Both the position numbers and the translations under genes were made by a program. 64,000 nt of DNA from DASXVU01 sp963732855 (GTDB lineage: Archaea > Thermoplasmatota > Thermoplasmata > Methanomassiliicoccales > UBA472). The notes under the pieces were generated by a model, which worked only from the letters and a program-made list of their open reading frames with translations, was not told the origin of the DNA and searched no databases. Shown in pieces: positions 1 through 8,739 of this stretch (position 1 is the first letter of the stretch; every line of letters begins with the position of its first letter). The DNA lies in assembly GCA_963732855.1 (NCBI GenBank), contig CAVTBB010000002.1:186001-250000 (forward strand). The letters are read 5' to 3'.

Positions 1-189
1 GCCGCTCACGAGATGGGTGTGCCTTTCCTGGGCCGGATACCGATCGACCCGAGCGTGGTAGAAAGCGGAGATTCAGGAAAACCGATCGTGATCTCCAATC
101 GGGACTCGCTCGCAACGAAGGCCTTCGATGAGATCGCAGACAAGATTGCGGCGATCGCCAGGGAGAATGAACAGAAAAGGATGAAGTGA
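1..189 (+). CDS. Mrp/NBP35-family Fe-S carrier ATPase, C-terminal fragment
   Basis: The frame is open from the first base and stops at 187-189, so this is the last 62 residues of a gene that begins outside the window. It reads GRIPIDPSVVESGDSGKP, the C-terminal signature of Mrp/Nbp35/ApbC P-loop ATPases, which act as scaffolds or carriers in iron-sulfur cluster assembly. The P-loop itself is off the window. A NifX-like gene starts 4 bases after the stop, so the two are probably one operon, a common archaeal pairing. Identification rests on the tail only. Confidence 0.75.
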   Translation, partial: AAHEMGVPFLGRIPIDPSVVESGDSGKPIVISNRDSLATKAFDEIADKIAAIARENEQKRMK

Positions 190-193
190 ACAC

Positions 194-523
194 ATGAAGA
201 TCTGCGTTACAGTCTCTGAAGGAAGCCTAAATGCCGAAGTGGAGGAAGAGTTCGGGCATTCCCCCCTTTTTGTCTGTGTCGACCCAGAAACGATGAAGTT
301 CACCGTTCATGACAACGTCCTACAGGACACCGACATAGGATACGGTATCCAGACCGCCGAGAATCTCATCAAATTAGGCGCCGATGTGGTGATCACGGGT
401 TTCATAGGACCACATGGGATCAAGAAGCTTTCCTCCAAGAACATCAAGGTTGTGGCCGACGAGGAAGGGACGGTTCGGGAGGCCATCGATCGCTACAACA
501 GAAGGCATCCGAAGACTCCTTGA
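194..523 (+). CDS. NifX/NifB-C-terminal-like dinitrogenase iron-molybdenum cofactor family protein
   Basis: A 109-residue single-domain protein. It begins MKICVTVSEGSLNAEVEEEFG, followed by a region typical of the RNase H-like NifX/NafY/VnfX fold (F..VD.ET....V.DN, then TAENLIKLGADVVITGFIG). Family members bind Fe-S or FeMo-cofactor-like clusters; in archaea without nitrogenase they are generic cluster-binding proteins, often next to Mrp ATPases. The stop of the Mrp-like gene is 4 bases upstream, so translation is probably coupled. No Cys residues for a fixed cluster are obvious, so ligand and role are inferred from family and context. Confidence 0.8.
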   Translation: MKICVTVSEGSLNAEVEEEFGHSPLFVCVDPETMKFTVHDNVLQDTDIGYGIQTAENLIKLGADVVITGFIGPHGIKKLSSKNIKVVADEEGTVREAIDRYNRRHPKTP

Positions 524-1148
524 TCTGTCAGGCCCTGAAACAGTGACCTATCTGGCGGAAAGCACCTCCGGAAATCTTTTCACATTGAAGTTCAGAAAGT
601 CCCTCATTTCCTCAGATAGAGACTGGCCAATTATCCTATGGGTCACGAACAAGCGACTCTCGGATATTCGACGAAATACGTTCTTAGACACGTGTCGTCA
701 TGAAGCCTTTTTGGAAACCGATTGCTAGGAATTACTGGCAAAAAAATGTCTATAATTAAATAGTATGAAAGCGAATCTTTTCCATAGAAATGGGCGTCGA
801 CGTTTAACGATGCTTAGATAAGTCTTTTGTTCATTAATTAGATTTATAAGAATAATTGCTACGAATATCGTGGTCATCATTGAAATAATCGACAATTATC
901 GTAGCGTAGCTGAATAAGATTTAAGTATCCAACTTCGAAATTGTTCTGAACATGCGGGAACCACTCCCCAGACCGGATCGAAGAAGAAAAAGGCGATTCC
1001 TTGCCGACGCCAACCATCCACCGACATGCGGAAGGATTGACAGGGCGAGACGGATCCCGGTGCTGCCAACATGCTCAGCGCAAAGGGACACCGTCGTTTG
1101 GATAGAAGGACAGAGAGGTCACGGAACAAACGGCAGGAGGATGCAACA
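524..1148 (+). other. Long intergenic region and probable leader of the USP-DUF485/symporter operon
   Basis: No convincing gene is seen in these 625 bases; short open frames lack ribosome sites or family features. An inverted repeat GCTACGA (858-864) / TCGTAGC (899-905) lies in AT-rich DNA. A TATA-like GATTTAAGTA at about 918-927 would place a transcript start near 945, giving a leader of about 200 bases. A strong AGGAGG at 1135-1140 serves the ATG at 1149. Confidence 0.45.
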
Positions 1149-1874
1149 ATGACCGAATATATCCTGCTGCCGACAGACAGCTCATTGCCAGCACTCGTGG
1201 CCACCATCAAGGCGGTTCAGATGGCCAAGGCGAGCGGTTCCACCCTGGTGGTGCTCAATGTCATCGAACAGACACCAACAATAAAAATTGAGCGCATAGC
1301 AGAAGACAAGGCATTGAGCCGGTGCCCTTTCTGCGACGGTGTTTCCTTCGCCAAGGATCAGGCAGAGAAGTTCAAGGTCCCGATCATTGTGACCACCCGA
1401 GAGGGTGCGGTCACCGGTGAGATATTGAAGGCGGCGGAAGAGTACAAGGTTACGACAATAGTCATGGGAACGTCAAGCCCTTCGGGTCTCAGTGCGTTAT
1501 ACCTAGGAGACGTGGCTGCAGCGGTGAGCAAGCATGCGAAGTGCTCGGTCGTCATCGTCAAACCCACGGAGGCGGAGGCGAAGTCGGTCCTGGAGATCGT
1601 GAACCGGATAAACGGTAAGGGTAAGGCACCCGTCCAAACGGTGGAGAGCATCATCCATACGAAGCAATTCAAGGTCGGCCTGTGGCTCTTCATCATATTT
1701 GGAGTCATATACCTGGTGTTCACGCTGCTGGGGACGTATGGTAGGAGTATCATGGGTGAGCACGCGCTTGGTGTGAACGTCGGAATCATCTTCGGGGTCT
1801 TCATCATCATGCTCGCGATCGTCATGGCCTTGGTGTTCAACTGGTACGCCGGAATGAAGGAAGCGGAGGGATAA
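1149..1874 (+). CDS. Universal stress protein domain fused to a DUF485 membrane domain
   Basis: 241 residues; ATG at 1149 chosen because AGGAGG ends 8 bases upstream. Residues 1-150 form a Usp domain: ILLPTDSS at the N-terminus, and GTSSPSGLSALYLGDVAAAVSKHAKCSVVIVKP, given here as the family's nucleotide-binding G-2x-G-9x-G(S/T)-like C-terminal region. The C-terminal 75 residues hold two hydrophobic helices (VGLWLFIIFGVIYLVFTLLG and a second near the end) and resemble DUF485, the YjcH small membrane protein that partners ActP acetate permease. The next gene, 4 bases on, is an ActP-like symporter. I infer a regulatory subunit that couples a soluble nucleotide or stress sensor to the transporter. 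An extra CPFC motif lies at about residues 58-61. Confidence 0.8.
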   Translation: MTEYILLPTDSSLPALVATIKAVQMAKASGSTLVVLNVIEQTPTIKIERIAEDKALSRCPFCDGVSFAKDQAEKFKVPIIVTTREGAVTGEILKAAEEYKVTTIVMGTSSPSGLSALYLGDVAAAVSKHAKCSVVIVKPTEAEAKSVLEIVNRINGKGKAPVQTVESIIHTKQFKVGLWLFIIFGVIYLVFTLLGTYGRSIMGEHALGVNVGIIFGVFIIMLAIVMALVFNWYAGMKEAEG

Positions 1875-1878
1875 GAAA

Positions 1879-3399
1879 ATGGCATCAGCACTTGATACGA
1901 CCAGCTTCAAACCTCTTGCTTTCGCGATGTTCGTCGTGATCATCATAATCACCCTGGCGATATCGGTCTACTTCTCCAGGCGAGTGCGTACTGCAGGCCA
2001 TTACTATGTCGCCGGAGGAGGCGTCAAGTGGTTCGTCAACGGTATCGCGTTTGCGGGAGATTACCTGAGCGCCGCATCATTCCTTGGAATAGCCGGACTG
2101 ATAGCTTTCAGCGGATACGACGGCTTCATGTATGGAATCGGTTTCTTGGCCGGATGGATAGTCGCCCTTTTCCTGATAGCGGAACCGCTACGGGTCATGG
2201 GAAAGTACACCTTCGCGGACGCGCTGGTCTTCAAATTCAAGAGCAAGCGCGTTCGGCTGGCTGCGGCGATAAGCACCCTCATAGTGAGCGTGTTCTATCT
2301 TATACCACAAATGGTCGGCGCCGGAACGATCGTGCAGCCACTGCTCGGGTTCTCTTACGAATGGGGTGTCCTGATCGTCGGTGGTATCGTCATCCTGATA
2401 GTCGCGACAGCGGGAATGGTCTCCACCACATGGGTGCAGTTCATCAAGGCTATACTGCTGCTCATCGCGGCAATAGCGCTGACGATCGGTGTTCTGTTCG
2501 CGGCCGGAATGGACCCGATAACGTTCATAACGCACTTCATCAACAATGGAGCCTCGAACCCATCCACCGGTGCGCCGAATGCGTACAGCGGTGATACGTT
2601 CATGTCGCCGGGTCTGAAGTACACGAACCCTCTGGACTACGCGTCGCTGGCCCTTGCCCTGATACTAGGAACGGCAGCACTGCCGCACATCCTGATACGG
2701 TACTACACCGTCCCGAAGCCGGCCGATGCCAGGAAGTCGACGGTTGTGGCCATAGTGGCGATGGGCGTGTTCTACATCCTGATCCTGTATCTGGGTCTGG
2801 GGGCGAACTACTTCGCCGGACAGGGTGAGTTCCTCGTCACTGACTCGAACCTAGCGGCGCCCACGCTGGCCAACTATGTCGGCGGAGAAGCGTTCTTCGC
2901 ATTGATATCGTCCATCGCGTTCGCCACTATCCTTGGGACCGTCTCAGGCCTCATAATGGCGGCGGCGGGGGCCATAGCGCACGACATCTACACCGAGATA
3001 ATGGGCAAAAAGACAACGGAGAAGTCGGCGCTCAGGGTGTCAAAGATCACCGCGGTCGCGGTCGGACTTGTGGCCATAGGGTTGGGAATCATCATGAAGG
3101 GACAGAACGTGGCCTTCCTAGTCGGCCTGGCGTTCGCCATCGCGGCATCGGCGAACATACCCGCGCTGATCTGTACCCTGTACTGGAAGAGGGCTACGGA
3201 GAAGGGAATAGTGATGGGCATATTCGTCGGTTTGGCACTGTCCCTGCTGCTGATCGCCGCGAGCCCAACGGTAATGGGTGCGGGAGCGTTCTTCTCGCTA
3301 AACAACCCCGGGATAGTCAGCATACCGCTTGGGTTCGCGACCACGATCGGGGTGTCCCTGATGGACAAGAAGAAGAACATAGAACCAACGCCAGCCTGA
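1879..3399 (+). CDS. Sodium:solute symporter, ActP/acetate permease-like
   Basis: 506 residues with about 13 hydrophobic segments. The N-terminus carries GHYYVAGGGVKWFVNGIAFAGDYLSAASFLGIAGL, the SSS-family signature in TM1-TM2 of monocarboxylate transporters such as ActP, and PHILIRYYTVP later, as in ActP. It should import a monocarboxylate such as acetate with sodium. The upstream USP-DUF485 gene, fused to the usual YjcH partner domain, supports the acetate-type assignment; the spacing of 4 bases shows one operon. Substrate is inferred, not seen. A strong terminator overlaps the stop codon. Confidence 0.85.
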   Translation: MASALDTTSFKPLAFAMFVVIIIITLAISVYFSRRVRTAGHYYVAGGGVKWFVNGIAFAGDYLSAASFLGIAGLIAFSGYDGFMYGIGFLAGWIVALFLIAEPLRVMGKYTFADALVFKFKSKRVRLAAAISTLIVSVFYLIPQMVGAGTIVQPLLGFSYEWGVLIVGGIVILIVATAGMVSTTWVQFIKAILLLIAAIALTIGVLFAAGMDPITFITHFINNGASNPSTGAPNAYSGDTFMSPGLKYTNPLDYASLALALILGTAALPHILIRYYTVPKPADARKSTVVAIVAMGVFYILILYLGLGANYFAGQGEFLVTDSNLAAPTLANYVGGEAFFALISSIAFATILGTVSGLIMAAAGAIAHDIYTEIMGKKTTEKSALRVSKITAVAVGLVAIGLGIIMKGQNVAFLVGLAFAIAASANIPALICTLYWKRATEKGIVMGIFVGLALSLLLIAASPTVMGAGAFFSLNNPGIVSIPLGFATTIGVSLMDKKKNIEPTPA

Positions 3400-3430
3400 G
3401 GCTGGCTTCAAACTCTTTCTTTTTTTTTGA
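3390..3430 (+). terminator. Hairpin plus T-tract after the symporter gene
   Basis: GCCAGCC (3390-3396) and GGCTGGC (3400-3406) form a perfect 7-bp stem whose three-base loop is the TGA stop codon (3397-3399). CTTTCTTTTTTTTT follows. Confidence 0.75.
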
Positions 3431-3710
3431 CCTGATTATTTCCCACCGATGCACAAACATCGTTCATGGGTCCAAAAGCAGCACACTTCCCGGAAGACGG
3501 GGGAGGGAAATTCAGAAATAATCCTTTATTATGGACATGCGCCACCCCATTTGCTACTTTTCGTACAGCAAGTTCGCGATATGATCATGACCGGAGTCAG
3601 ATCGAACAGGCCACCTGCTATACCAACCGAAACACGCCCAGTCGATGCACTAACGCTCGCTCATCTGACCGGGACAATGGAGCTGCTGGAAAAGTATATT
3701 GAAATTATAA
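3431..3710. other. Intergenic region between convergent genes
   Basis: The stretch 3400-3745 lies between the plus-strand symporter and the minus-strand HdrA-like gene. Apart from the two terminator structures at its ends nothing supported is seen. A plus-strand open frame runs through it into the HdrA-like gene but has no family resemblance. Confidence 0.4.
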
Positions 3711-3730
3711 GATGCCGATATATCGGCATC
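3711..3730 (-). terminator. 20-base perfect palindrome downstream of the HdrA-like gene
   Basis: GATGCCGATATATCGGCATC is a perfect palindrome 15 bases beyond the stop of the minus-strand gene. On the minus strand it is followed by the T-rich tract TTATAATTTC, fitting an intrinsic terminator. A protein-binding site is the alternative. Confidence 0.55.
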
Positions 3731-3745
3731 GGTCAAGTACAAGGC

Positions 3746-4876
3746 TCAGAGCTTGAGTCCAGGTATCTCATATCTCTTCTGTTCCGGCCTCTTCGCCGGC
3801 ACGATCGGGTTTGGACCCAATTCCTTGATCTTCTGGATATAGTCTTCGATAGTGGAACGGTATTTCTCTGGCTGTTCCTCGTCGACGAACTCGATGAGGA
3901 ATCGGTCCTCGTCGAAACCCAGCTGCTGAAGCACGATCTTTAGGAGCGTCATCCGCTTGCGAGTGCGCAGGTTTCCGACCTCATAATGACATCTGCCTGG
4001 AGAACCGGCCAAGATCAGGACTCCGTCGGCCCCGATCGACAAAGCCTTAAGCACCCACTCCGGATCGACACGGGCCGAGCACATGACCCTGATGGTTCGG
4101 AAATGAACATCGTTCCCCAAGCGCTTCAATCCGGCCATGTCGGCGGCGGCATAGGAACAGTGATGGCATGAGAACACGATTAAGTTCGGAAAGGTGCTCT
4201 CATCTGACGAATTGACGAGGGCGGCTTCTATCTCAGCAACTACCTGGGCGTTGGAAAAGCATGTCTGGTCCATGGCTGCGGTGGGGCAGGCGGAAACACA
4301 AGCTCCGCACCCCTCGCAAGCCTTGGGGTTGACGGTCGCCTTCCTCTTGCCTTCTGACCCGGAGTCCTCCGCGACCTTGATGGCGTTGACATTGCACACA
4401 GCCTCGCACACTCCACAGCCAGTGCACTTTACCTTGTTCACTATCGCTACGTTGCCCATCTCGGACGGGAACTGATTGCGCAGTTTGGCCACCGCCATGC
4501 GGGTCATGTCCTCCGCCTTTATGGTCTGGAGCTCCTTATTGTCCCAATGGATCCAGGAGCATTGCTCGCGGATGTTGGCCATCTCCAGCATGCACGGGTC
4601 AAGTCCGCCATCAACCAACGCCTGTTGGAATTCACTGAGGTAAAGGCGGGGCGAACAGGCCGAGACGGCCACCCGATCGAGCCTTTCGTCCTTAATGGTC
4701 TTGGTTATCGCCTCCCGAGATGACTTGGAACATAGGAAATCATGGATACTGGCATGGACGACACCGGCTTCCGATCGGATGGAATTGACCATCGAGTCAG
4801 TATCTATGTTATTGTCAATGTCTCTGCCGCAACGGCAAACGAATACCCCTATCCTTTGATTAATGGCCTGATCCAA
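3746..4876 (-). CDS. HdrA N-terminal domain/two-ferredoxin/MvhD (FlpD) fusion without the FAD domain
   Basis: Start taken as TTG at 4876 because GGAGGAG (4883-4889) sits 6 bases upstream; a TTG 27 bases earlier is the alternative. From that start (376 residues): residues 9-135 match the HdrA N-terminal domain (VCRCGRDID, IREQCSW). The thioredoxin-reductase-like FAD module of HdrA is absent. Two 4Fe-4S motifs follow directly (CTGCGVCEAVC and CEGCGACVSACP), then an MvhD domain (FSCHHCSY, MCSARVD, GRCHYEVGN). Such proteins carry electrons between hydrogenase or formate dehydrogenase modules and Hdr-type complexes. It likely acts as an electron-transfer adaptor, not as a flavin bifurcation subunit. 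It is a single gene, with no hdrBC or mvhAG nearby. The MvhD motif reads AGSPGRCHY where GC.xGDCHY is usual. Confidence 0.8.
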   Translation of the reverse strand: MDQAINQRIGVFVCRCGRDIDNNIDTDSMVNSIRSEAGVVHASIHDFLCSKSSREAITKTIKDERLDRVAVSACSPRLYLSEFQQALVDGGLDPCMLEMANIREQCSWIHWDNKELQTIKAEDMTRMAVAKLRNQFPSEMGNVAIVNKVKCTGCGVCEAVCNVNAIKVAEDSGSEGKRKATVNPKACEGCGACVSACPTAAMDQTCFSNAQVVAEIEAALVNSSDESTFPNLIVFSCHHCSYAAADMAGLKRLGNDVHFRTIRVMCSARVDPEWVLKALSIGADGVLILAGSPGRCHYEVGNLRTRKRMTLLKIVLQQLGFDEDRFLIEFVDEEQPEKYRSTIEDYIQKIKELGPNPIVPAKRPEQKRYEIPGLKL

Positions 4877-5015
4877 AATATTCTCCTCCGCAAGTCGATG
4901 CAAGTATTGATGGAAGCCCGGATATTAATCTTGCTCAGATATTGGGTCGACTTGCACGAAGCATCGGGCCAAAAGCACGGAAGGGACCTTGATCAATAAT
5001 GTGAAATTATGATCG

Positions 5016-5942
5016 TCATCCAGGAGATGTTTCCGTGGCCTTCATGTCCTCTATCCCTGTCCTGAATGACATCATGGGCATGTCCAGCTGCGCTTCGATG
5101 TTCTCTACGTTTAGACAGGAGTACTCTGCCCTTTTGGCCAGGAAGTTCGCGTCCGCCATCCTTGTTGGCTTCATGAGGGATTTATCCAACTCGAATACCT
5201 CCGCGATGATCATACCCATCTGATAACGGCTTAGGCAGTCCGGTCCGCTGGTATGGAACAATCCCTTGAGACCGCGCTCGGATATCTCATTCAATACCTT
5301 GGCGCTGTGCGGCGCGTAGGTGGCGGTGACAAATTGGTCCTCGAACAGATTGATCGCCTCCCCGGCCCTTACAGTACGGATCACCCAGCTTGCGAAATTG
5401 TCCTTGCCGGACAGCCTGTTCCAACCATACAATACCGCGACACGACAGACAGCGTTTCGCTTGGATGAATCAGTTACCAGCCGTTCTCCCTCCAGTTTGG
5501 TCTTCGAATAGATGCTGAGCGGATCGGGGGTCTCAAACTCGTAGTATTTCGAACGCTTGAACCCGTTGAACACATAATCGGTTGAGACAAAAAGCAAAGG
5601 CACCCCGCTTTGCCTGCAAGATTCCGTAACGTTCATCGTCCCTTCGACATTTATGGAAAAGGCCAACAGTGGCTTCCTTTCGCACTCTTCTACATCGGTC
5701 ATCGCTGCCGGAAGGAGCACCCGATCGGGTGCTTCCTTTGAGAAGAAGGCCTCCACGGCCTTTAGGTCAGTCATGTCCAGTGATACCGCCCTTGCACCTG
5801 GGCATGCTTTGCCGCCATGATGAGTGGAGACTACCTCATGCCCGCGGACAGAAGCATCCATGACAAGATACTGACCGAGCAGCCCAGAACCCCCGATTAT
5901 CGCGATCTTGCTCACGAATGAAAGAAGGATGACCGGATACAT
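5016..5942 (-). CDS. RmlD-like NAD(P)-dependent sugar-nucleotide reductase (extended SDR)
   Basis: 308 residues in the dTDP-4-dehydrorhamnose reductase family. A Rossmann motif GGSGLLGQ lies near the N-terminus, VSTDYVFNG in the middle, and the catalytic YxxxK as YSKTK. RmlD uses NAD(P)H to make dTDP-rhamnose; archaeal relatives work on other nucleotide sugars or as MAT2B-like proteins. No rmlABC or glycosyltransferases are close by, so the substrate is unknown. The ATG at 5942 lacks a clear ribosome site; a GTG at 5915, giving VSKIAIIGGSG, is an alternative start closer to the family N-terminus. Confidence 0.75.
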   Translation of the reverse strand: MYPVILLSFVSKIAIIGGSGLLGQYLVMDASVRGHEVVSTHHGGKACPGARAVSLDMTDLKAVEAFFSKEAPDRVLLPAAMTDVEECERKPLLAFSINVEGTMNVTESCRQSGVPLLFVSTDYVFNGFKRSKYYEFETPDPLSIYSKTKLEGERLVTDSSKRNAVCRVAVLYGWNRLSGKDNFASWVIRTVRAGEAINLFEDQFVTATYAPHSAKVLNEISERGLKGLFHTSGPDCLSRYQMGMIIAEVFELDKSLMKPTRMADANFLAKRAEYSCLNVENIEAQLDMPMMSFRTGIEDMKATETSPG

Positions 5943-6123
5943 ATCGGTTGTGAGCCACTATCTTGGTAGCGTATGCCAACGATCGACTAGAAGGCGACAT
6001 AGTGAGATTTACTCCTGCACCTTGCGCATCTTACGCTACACAACCGGCGAACATCATCACGTCGAGGAAGGCGGACTGTTTCTTATAAATTGCATAGATT
6101 CTATCCATCGAACTTCGATATAT

Positions 6124-7306
6124 ATGGATGAAATGATCAACAAAAAGGGTGGCGGCGCTGGCCCGGGCGAGAGAATGTCCCTCAAAGGCAACGGCATCAT
6201 TCTCCTCGAGTTTGCCTTCATCTCCATGATGACCATGTTCTTTGATATCTTATTGGTTCCAGCCCTTTCAAAGATCGCTCAAGGATTCCCACTGGACGCG
6301 GATGGGTCACACCTAGGTCCTGGCCGCCCATGCTGTTCATGCGATAACCACCCCGCCCCTGGGCCTAAAGGGAGACATCTACGGGATGAAACAGGTGATG
6401 CTGATCGTACTCATCCTATATGTGACAGGGCAGGTGGGATTTCCATCACTTTGTCGGTCCCACCGATCATTGGGTTCCATAAGGTACAGGGCATCGGCAT
6501 GGCATGTTCCCGTTGGCCTTCGGCATCATCAGGTAAACATCCTACGCAGGCTGGTGCCGAGGGCCATGGGCATAATCAATGCCATGTTCCCCATCAGCGT
6601 ATTGATCGGCCTTCTGGCCGAGGTACATAATGGCGATTGTCTCCTGGAGAGAGTGATTCTACATCGTAACCCCTCTGCCGGTAAGCACATGGCGAACGGA
6701 GGGGTGCTGGAGGTCAATCGGACCGTCCTTTTCGTGTGCGTCGCCATGTTCTTATGTTCCAGACGCTGCCCTTCTTCCTAACGACTCCAAAATCGTCCGG
6801 AGGATTCGCCTGACCGATGCGTTCATGGTCGGGCTGCAAACGTTCCCTACTGTAACCGGTCAGCTGATCTTCGCACCGTAGGCAGAAAAATGGTCCAAGA
6901 GGATCGGGGCGGACAATGTTCTTATCCCCGGGATCGTCCCCATCTGCCGGATATGACTTACTCATCCTTATGCAGCTCCGCACTGGACCTCGCACCTAAC
7001 GAGTTCGTTCGGGTGCTGGACTTGGCCTTTGCATGGTCTCCTTCATCAATGACAGCACAATGACAGCGCGAAGAACTAACTCGGCATCGCCTCCGGAATG
7101 AACACACTGTTCCGCATGGTCGACGGGCCCATAAGGCCGGCTATTGGAACAGCGATCATGATGGGCTTCGTTGTCGCCTTAATGCCATCTCCATTTGCCG
7201 GTTCGATCAACATGAAGACCAAGACCAGACATATCTGGGCATGGGTGGATGGACTCGCTGTCTCGAGCGCCGCATTGGTCATCTCAATAGTGCTCCGACC
7301 AAGTTA
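6124..7306 (+). pseudogene. Decayed MFS-family drug transporter
   Basis: Pieces of a 12-14 TM major facilitator protein appear in successive frames. The N-terminal helix LEFAFISMMTMFFDILLVPA lies at about 6200-6280. A motif A remnant GLKGDIYGMK lies in another frame at about 6360-6400. RAMGIINAMFPISVLIGLLA lies near 6560-6620. The late region MNTLFRMVDGPIRPAIGTAI, at about 7098-7160, matches the SMNTLFRMVGGSIGPAIGT-type stretch of DHA2-like exporters. Frames change several times and stops interrupt, so no functional protein is possible. The number and spread of lesions point to real decay, not one read error. Confidence 0.75.
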
Positions 7307-7443
7307 GGGAATGGATTTCGAGAACCAGCCCAATGCGGAATAGACCACACGATGACAGCGCGACGGACAGCAATGTCGTCCTTTCGAAAAGAAGAGGAAT
7401 ACTATCATTTTCCAGGCAAAGGATAAACTAGTTATCATGCATG

Positions 7444-7457
7444 CTAGTTGCAACTAG
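7444..7457. promoter_or_regulatory. Perfect 14-base palindrome just upstream of the HisA-like gene (possible operator)
   Basis: CTAGTTGCAACTAG ends 6 bases before the ATG at 7464. A related AACTAGTT lies about 10 bases further upstream. Placement over the transcript start or ribosome site of a gene suggests a repressor site, but no regulator is identified. Confidence 0.4.
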
Positions 7458-7463
7458 ACTTAC

Positions 7464-8492
7464 ATGAACCGCATACGGGCGTGTCCTTACTGCGGCAGCG
7501 AAGATATATTCCCCAAAGTAATATTTGGAGGCCCGCTCGCAGGAGTGGACAACAAGGACGGAAGTTATCGCTGCCGTTCCTGCGGCAATCTGGCCGTTCC
7601 ACTCGAATTCATAAGTGATGAAGAGAGAAATTCATTCCGAGGTACCAAGATGGATCAAAATGACCAGGCAGCCACTTTCAAGCACATACCGATCGTTCCG
7701 GTGGATACGAGATCATTGCTCTCGATCGGAAGCATCGACCTACCTTTGGGCAGCGTCGCCGAGGTCGTCAGCGTGGGGTGGGACGGGAAGCGCCTCGCCA
7801 GGACCGAGTATTCCGCTAAGTTCAGCAAGTACTGGAAGGCTGTCTCGGGCCAACGATATAATGCTCCGGAGATCATGATGATAGATCTGGCCGGAATCGT
7901 TGAAGCCCGTCCGAACTTCGATGTGCTGAGGCAGCTCCTTAAGAGGAAATATAATGTCTGGCTCGAGATAGGCATGAGGGATGAGGACGACCTTTTCGAC
8001 GCATTCGCGATGGGAGTGTCATACGCCGTCGCAGGGAGCCTGTGCTGCAGGCGAATCGAAATGTTCACCGAATTATTCGAGCTATCCGATAAATGTATAC
8101 CATGCCTCTATCTAGACAATGGAGTGGTGTGGGAGAGACCTGGAGCAGGACCAAGGGACATGGGAGAGGCGATCGAGGTCCTCAAAGAAATTGGGTTCGA
8201 GGAGATCGCTATCATCGACCTCCCCCGCCTAGGCACCCGGTCCGGATACTCAAAGGAGCTGGTTGAAAAAGCGCTGGGATATGGAATTCCACTCAATGTC
8301 GGTGGCGGAATCACTGAGAAAGACTTCGAAACGCTCGAACAGATGGGAGCTGCCGGGGCATTGGTTGACCCGTTCACCCCCGTGATCTCCGACATCATCG
8401 AATCCCCTGAGGGTTCCGCCGCGGCGACGGTCACCGCGACATCCTCGCGGTACGAAGCAATCTCGGGCACGACCTCGAGCAATTCGATCTGA
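7464..8492 (+). CDS. Zinc-ribbon plus HisA/HisF-like TIM-barrel protein
   Basis: 342 residues. Residues 8-41 form a zinc ribbon (CPYCGSED ... CRSCGN). From about residue 70 onward it resembles the HisA-like (MJ0703-type) family: IPIVPVDTRSLLSI at the start, IMMIDLAGI, and a phosphate-binding-type loop IPLNVGGGITEKD near the C-terminal end of the barrel. HisA proper isomerises ProFAR in histidine synthesis, but this archaeal branch is of unknown function and no his genes are adjacent. The C-terminal 35 residues are Ala/Thr/Ser-rich and look disordered. The zinc ribbon at the N-terminus is an unusual addition. Confidence 0.7.
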   Translation: MNRIRACPYCGSEDIFPKVIFGGPLAGVDNKDGSYRCRSCGNLAVPLEFISDEERNSFRGTKMDQNDQAATFKHIPIVPVDTRSLLSIGSIDLPLGSVAEVVSVGWDGKRLARTEYSAKFSKYWKAVSGQRYNAPEIMMIDLAGIVEARPNFDVLRQLLKRKYNVWLEIGMRDEDDLFDAFAMGVSYAVAGSLCCRRIEMFTELFELSDKCIPCLYLDNGVVWERPGAGPRDMGEAIEVLKEIGFEEIAIIDLPRLGTRSGYSKELVEKALGYGIPLNVGGGITEKDFETLEQMGAAGALVDPFTPVISDIIESPEGSAAATVTATSSRYEAISGTTSSNSI

Positions 8493-8610
8493 AGGTTTCC
8501 ATCAAGATCCTTAATAAATCTAAAAAGAGGACCGCGAACTCGTCACTATGCCCAACGGTGCGAGCTAATGCAACATCGTGCGGACCATGCTTCCTAGTTG
8601 ACCACGACGA

Positions 8611-8620
8611 ATCTATAAAA
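8611..8620 (+). promoter_or_regulatory. TATA-like promoter element for the membrane-protein gene
   Basis: ATCTATAAAA lies about 120 bases before the ATG at 8740. A start about 25 bases downstream would give a leader of roughly 100 bases. Confidence 0.4.
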
Positions 8621-8739
8621 ACCAACTGAGCCGACAATTGGTCGTTTATTACCTAGGTTCGGGGCGTTAGGATTATGTATGCAAAATCAGGTTGAGTGCT
8701 GGGATTCACCCACCCAGAATGCGTCAGGGAGATCAACGA

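Noticed and set aside
952..1152. 66-codon frame in the leader of the USP-DUF485 gene
   Set aside because: Arg/Pro-rich with no family match and no ribosome site; treated as leader.
3449..3943. 164-codon plus-strand open frame entering the HdrA-like gene
   Set aside because: Antisense to a clearly recognised gene, no ribosome site, no family resemblance.
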